Assembly: GCA_031257725.1 (NCBI GenBank)
Contig: JAIROD010000464.1
Location: forward strand, 1-5,709
Source of the DNA: Planctomycetaceae bacterium
GTDB lineage: Bacteria; Planctomycetota; Planctomycetia; Pirellulales; Thermoguttaceae
Length of the DNA stretch: 5,709 nucleotides
Direction: 5' to 3'
Part shown: piece after piece, positions 4,543-5,709 of the stretch
How the letters are laid out: each line of letters starts with the position of its first letter
How positions within the stretch are numbered: the first letter of the stretch is position 1
Made by a program: the position numbers and the translations under genes
The notes under the pieces: model-generated
What the model was told of the DNA's origin: nothing
The model's input: the letters and a program-made list of their open reading frames with translations, nothing else
Databases searched by the model: none

Positions 4543-5709
4543 TTACGGAGCGGCGGCGGATTCACGCCCGTTGGCACTGCCAAGCGCACCCCAAACACCG
4601 TGAATACTTGCTCCGGAATATCTTCGTCCATTTTTAATATCAACACCGGTCTTATCCAATTCATATTGGACTAAATTTTTGTCGAGATTATCGACATTAA
4701 TTGTATCTGAAATAAACCGGGTCGCACCATCAACCATTGCCGCATTCACACCGCCGGTATGGTAACTGCCGACGGTTATTAGAACCCATGATTGGTTGTC
4801 GGTGGTTTGCGAACAGGTTGGTGAGTTCGGAGGTAAAATTGTCAGAAAAGCGGTGAACAACATGTGTCCGTCCGCCCAGCGTCGTCCTTTAAACTGAGAG
4901 CCGCTGCTACTTGTGTCAAGCGTTCCGGTCAGTTGACTGCCGTTTGCACGTCCAAGACAGACAATTGGCGGATCGGCTGTTATTTTATCTTGTTCCGCTG
5001 CCAATCCGGTGGCAATCCCGGCGCGAACAGTTGCGACATTCGCTTCCACCGGACAAATTCCTGATTCGGAAAAACCAATGGTGTTACTGGCTCCGTCTGT
5101 AATGAAACTAAGATCATTTGCTGTGGGAAATCCTGTGCTAAAAGCACCGCGGGGATCCCCAGAATCTGTCTCCATCCAGACATCACCTCTACAAGCGCGA
5201 TAACTAGTCAACCCAAACTCATCCGGTTTGGAATTGCTTCGCTCCGGATCTGACGGGCAGAGTAAATACGGTAACTTAGCGTAATACGGACAGTTCGCAA
5301 AACGTTTCCACGGTGCGCGGCTGCTATCATCCTGGTCAATGTCCGCCATCACCGATTCGAACAAAGCCGATTGTTCCATAAACGGCAACAGATCAACAAA
5401 AATACTGAAACGGGCTTGGCCTGTCTCGCTAGGGTATGTTACTGGCCAACGATATTTTTTAATCATGTCTAGGCAAAGTTCTTTGCTTTGGGTAAGGCAT
5501 GGAAGGTGTTTCTTTGTGTCGTGGAAATTGTGAACCGCAAGACCGAGCTGTTTGAGATGGTTGGTACACTGCGATCTCCGCGCCGCTTCTCTTGCCGCTT
5601 GAACCGCCGGAAGTAGTAACGCAATCAAAACGCCAATGATCGCAATCACCACTAAAAGCTCAACAAGTGTGAATGCTCGATGAAAGACTTGTTGAAAACT
5701 TTGAAAAAA
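4543..5709 (-). CDS. DUF1559 prepilin-like protein with H-X9-DG motif, 5' end beyond the window
   Basis: The frame is open to the right edge, giving 388 residues. No ATG, GTG or TTG occurs in frame before the GTG at 5652, and that GTG lies inside the pilin motif, so the true start is off-window. Counting from base 5709, residues 11-30 carry the type IV prepilin signature RA/FTLVELLVVIAIIG with Glu17 at mature position +5. Processing would leave Ala rather than the usual Gly at -1. ALLLPAVQAAREAARRSQC follows. Further family marks are LLPFMEQ, LLCPSDP, ITDGASNTIGFSES, RRWADGH and LPPNSPTC. HTGGVNAAMVDG (His317) is an exact H-X9-DG motif, and GVWGALGSANG lies near the end. This family is greatly expanded in Planctomycetes. 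Its members are thought to be exported pseudopilin-like envelope proteins, but their function is not established. The stop at 4543 is followed by repeat element copy B and then the lipoprotein gene. Confidence 0.95.
   Translation of the reverse strand, partial: FFQSFQQVFHRAFTLVELLVVIAIIGVLIALLLPAVQAAREAARRSQCTNHLKQLGLAVHNFHDTKKHLPCLTQSKELCLDMIKKYRWPVTYPSETGQARFSIFVDLLPFMEQSALFESVMADIDQDDSSRAPWKRFANCPYYAKLPYLLCPSDPERSNSKPDEFGLTSYRACRGDVWMETDSGDPRGAFSTGFPTANDLSFITDGASNTIGFSESGICPVEANVATVRAGIATGLAAEQDKITADPPIVCLGRANGSQLTGTLDTSSSGSQFKGRRWADGHMLFTAFLTILPPNSPTCSQTTDNQSWVLITVGSYHTGGVNAAMVDGATRFISDTINVDNLDKNLVQYELDKTGVDIKNGRRYSGASIHGVWGALGSANGRESAAAP

Noticed and set aside
4468..4674. 68-codon frame on the plus strand
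   Set aside because: It begins in repeat copy B and then runs antisense to the well-supported DUF1559 coding sequence.
5650..5652. GTG as start of the DUF1559 gene
   Set aside because: The prepilin motif FTLVELL lies in frame upstream of it, so this GTG is an internal Val codon and the gene continues past the window edge.

Overview
The window most likely comes from a planctomycete. The deciding evidence is a DUF1559 gene with the prepilin-like start FTLVELLVVIAIIG...PAVQAAREAARR and an exact H-X9-DG motif near its C terminus. Beside it lies a small lipoprotein of the carboxypeptidase-regulatory-like type that these bacteria carry in many copies. Base composition is fairly AT-rich by eye for the phylum, and the spacers are full of short hairpin repeats. 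This would suit a lower-GC, possibly host-associated lineage, but the genus cannot be read from the sequence.

Layout. Positions 1-368 (+) hold the C-terminal end of a PD-(D/E)XK nuclease-like protein (DUF1703/PDDEXK_9 type), cut by the left edge. Positions 369-1071 are non-coding and hold two repeat families: GCCCT-NNN-AGGGC hairpins (374-685) and a 30-bp tandem array with GTTAAC cores (951-1024) that ends just before the next gene. Positions 1072-3189 (+) encode a soluble hybrid histidine kinase: coiled coil, PAS, HisKA, HATPase_c and two receiver domains. Positions 3190-3875 are a convergent non-coding spacer with a long AT-rich inverted repeat (3419-3599), two copies of a 66-68 bp double-hairpin element, and a recurring 13-mer, GTAWYTATTCAGT. 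Positions 3876-4358 (-) encode the lipoprotein. Positions 4359-4542 carry a third, inverted copy of the double-hairpin element. Positions 4543-5709 (-) hold the DUF1559 gene, whose 5' end lies beyond the right edge.

How the parts relate. The DUF1559 and lipoprotein genes are on the same strand with a 184-bp gap, and both products are envelope proteins. They may be co-transcribed, with a hairpin element between them. The kinase has no partner regulator in view and is probably an orphan that signals through its own receivers to an HPt protein encoded elsewhere. The nuclease-like gene has no visible functional link to the others.

I found no defence locus, CRISPR array or other obviously new protein system. 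The least explained material is the repeat architecture of the spacers, especially the nested inverted repeats between 3266 and 4501.
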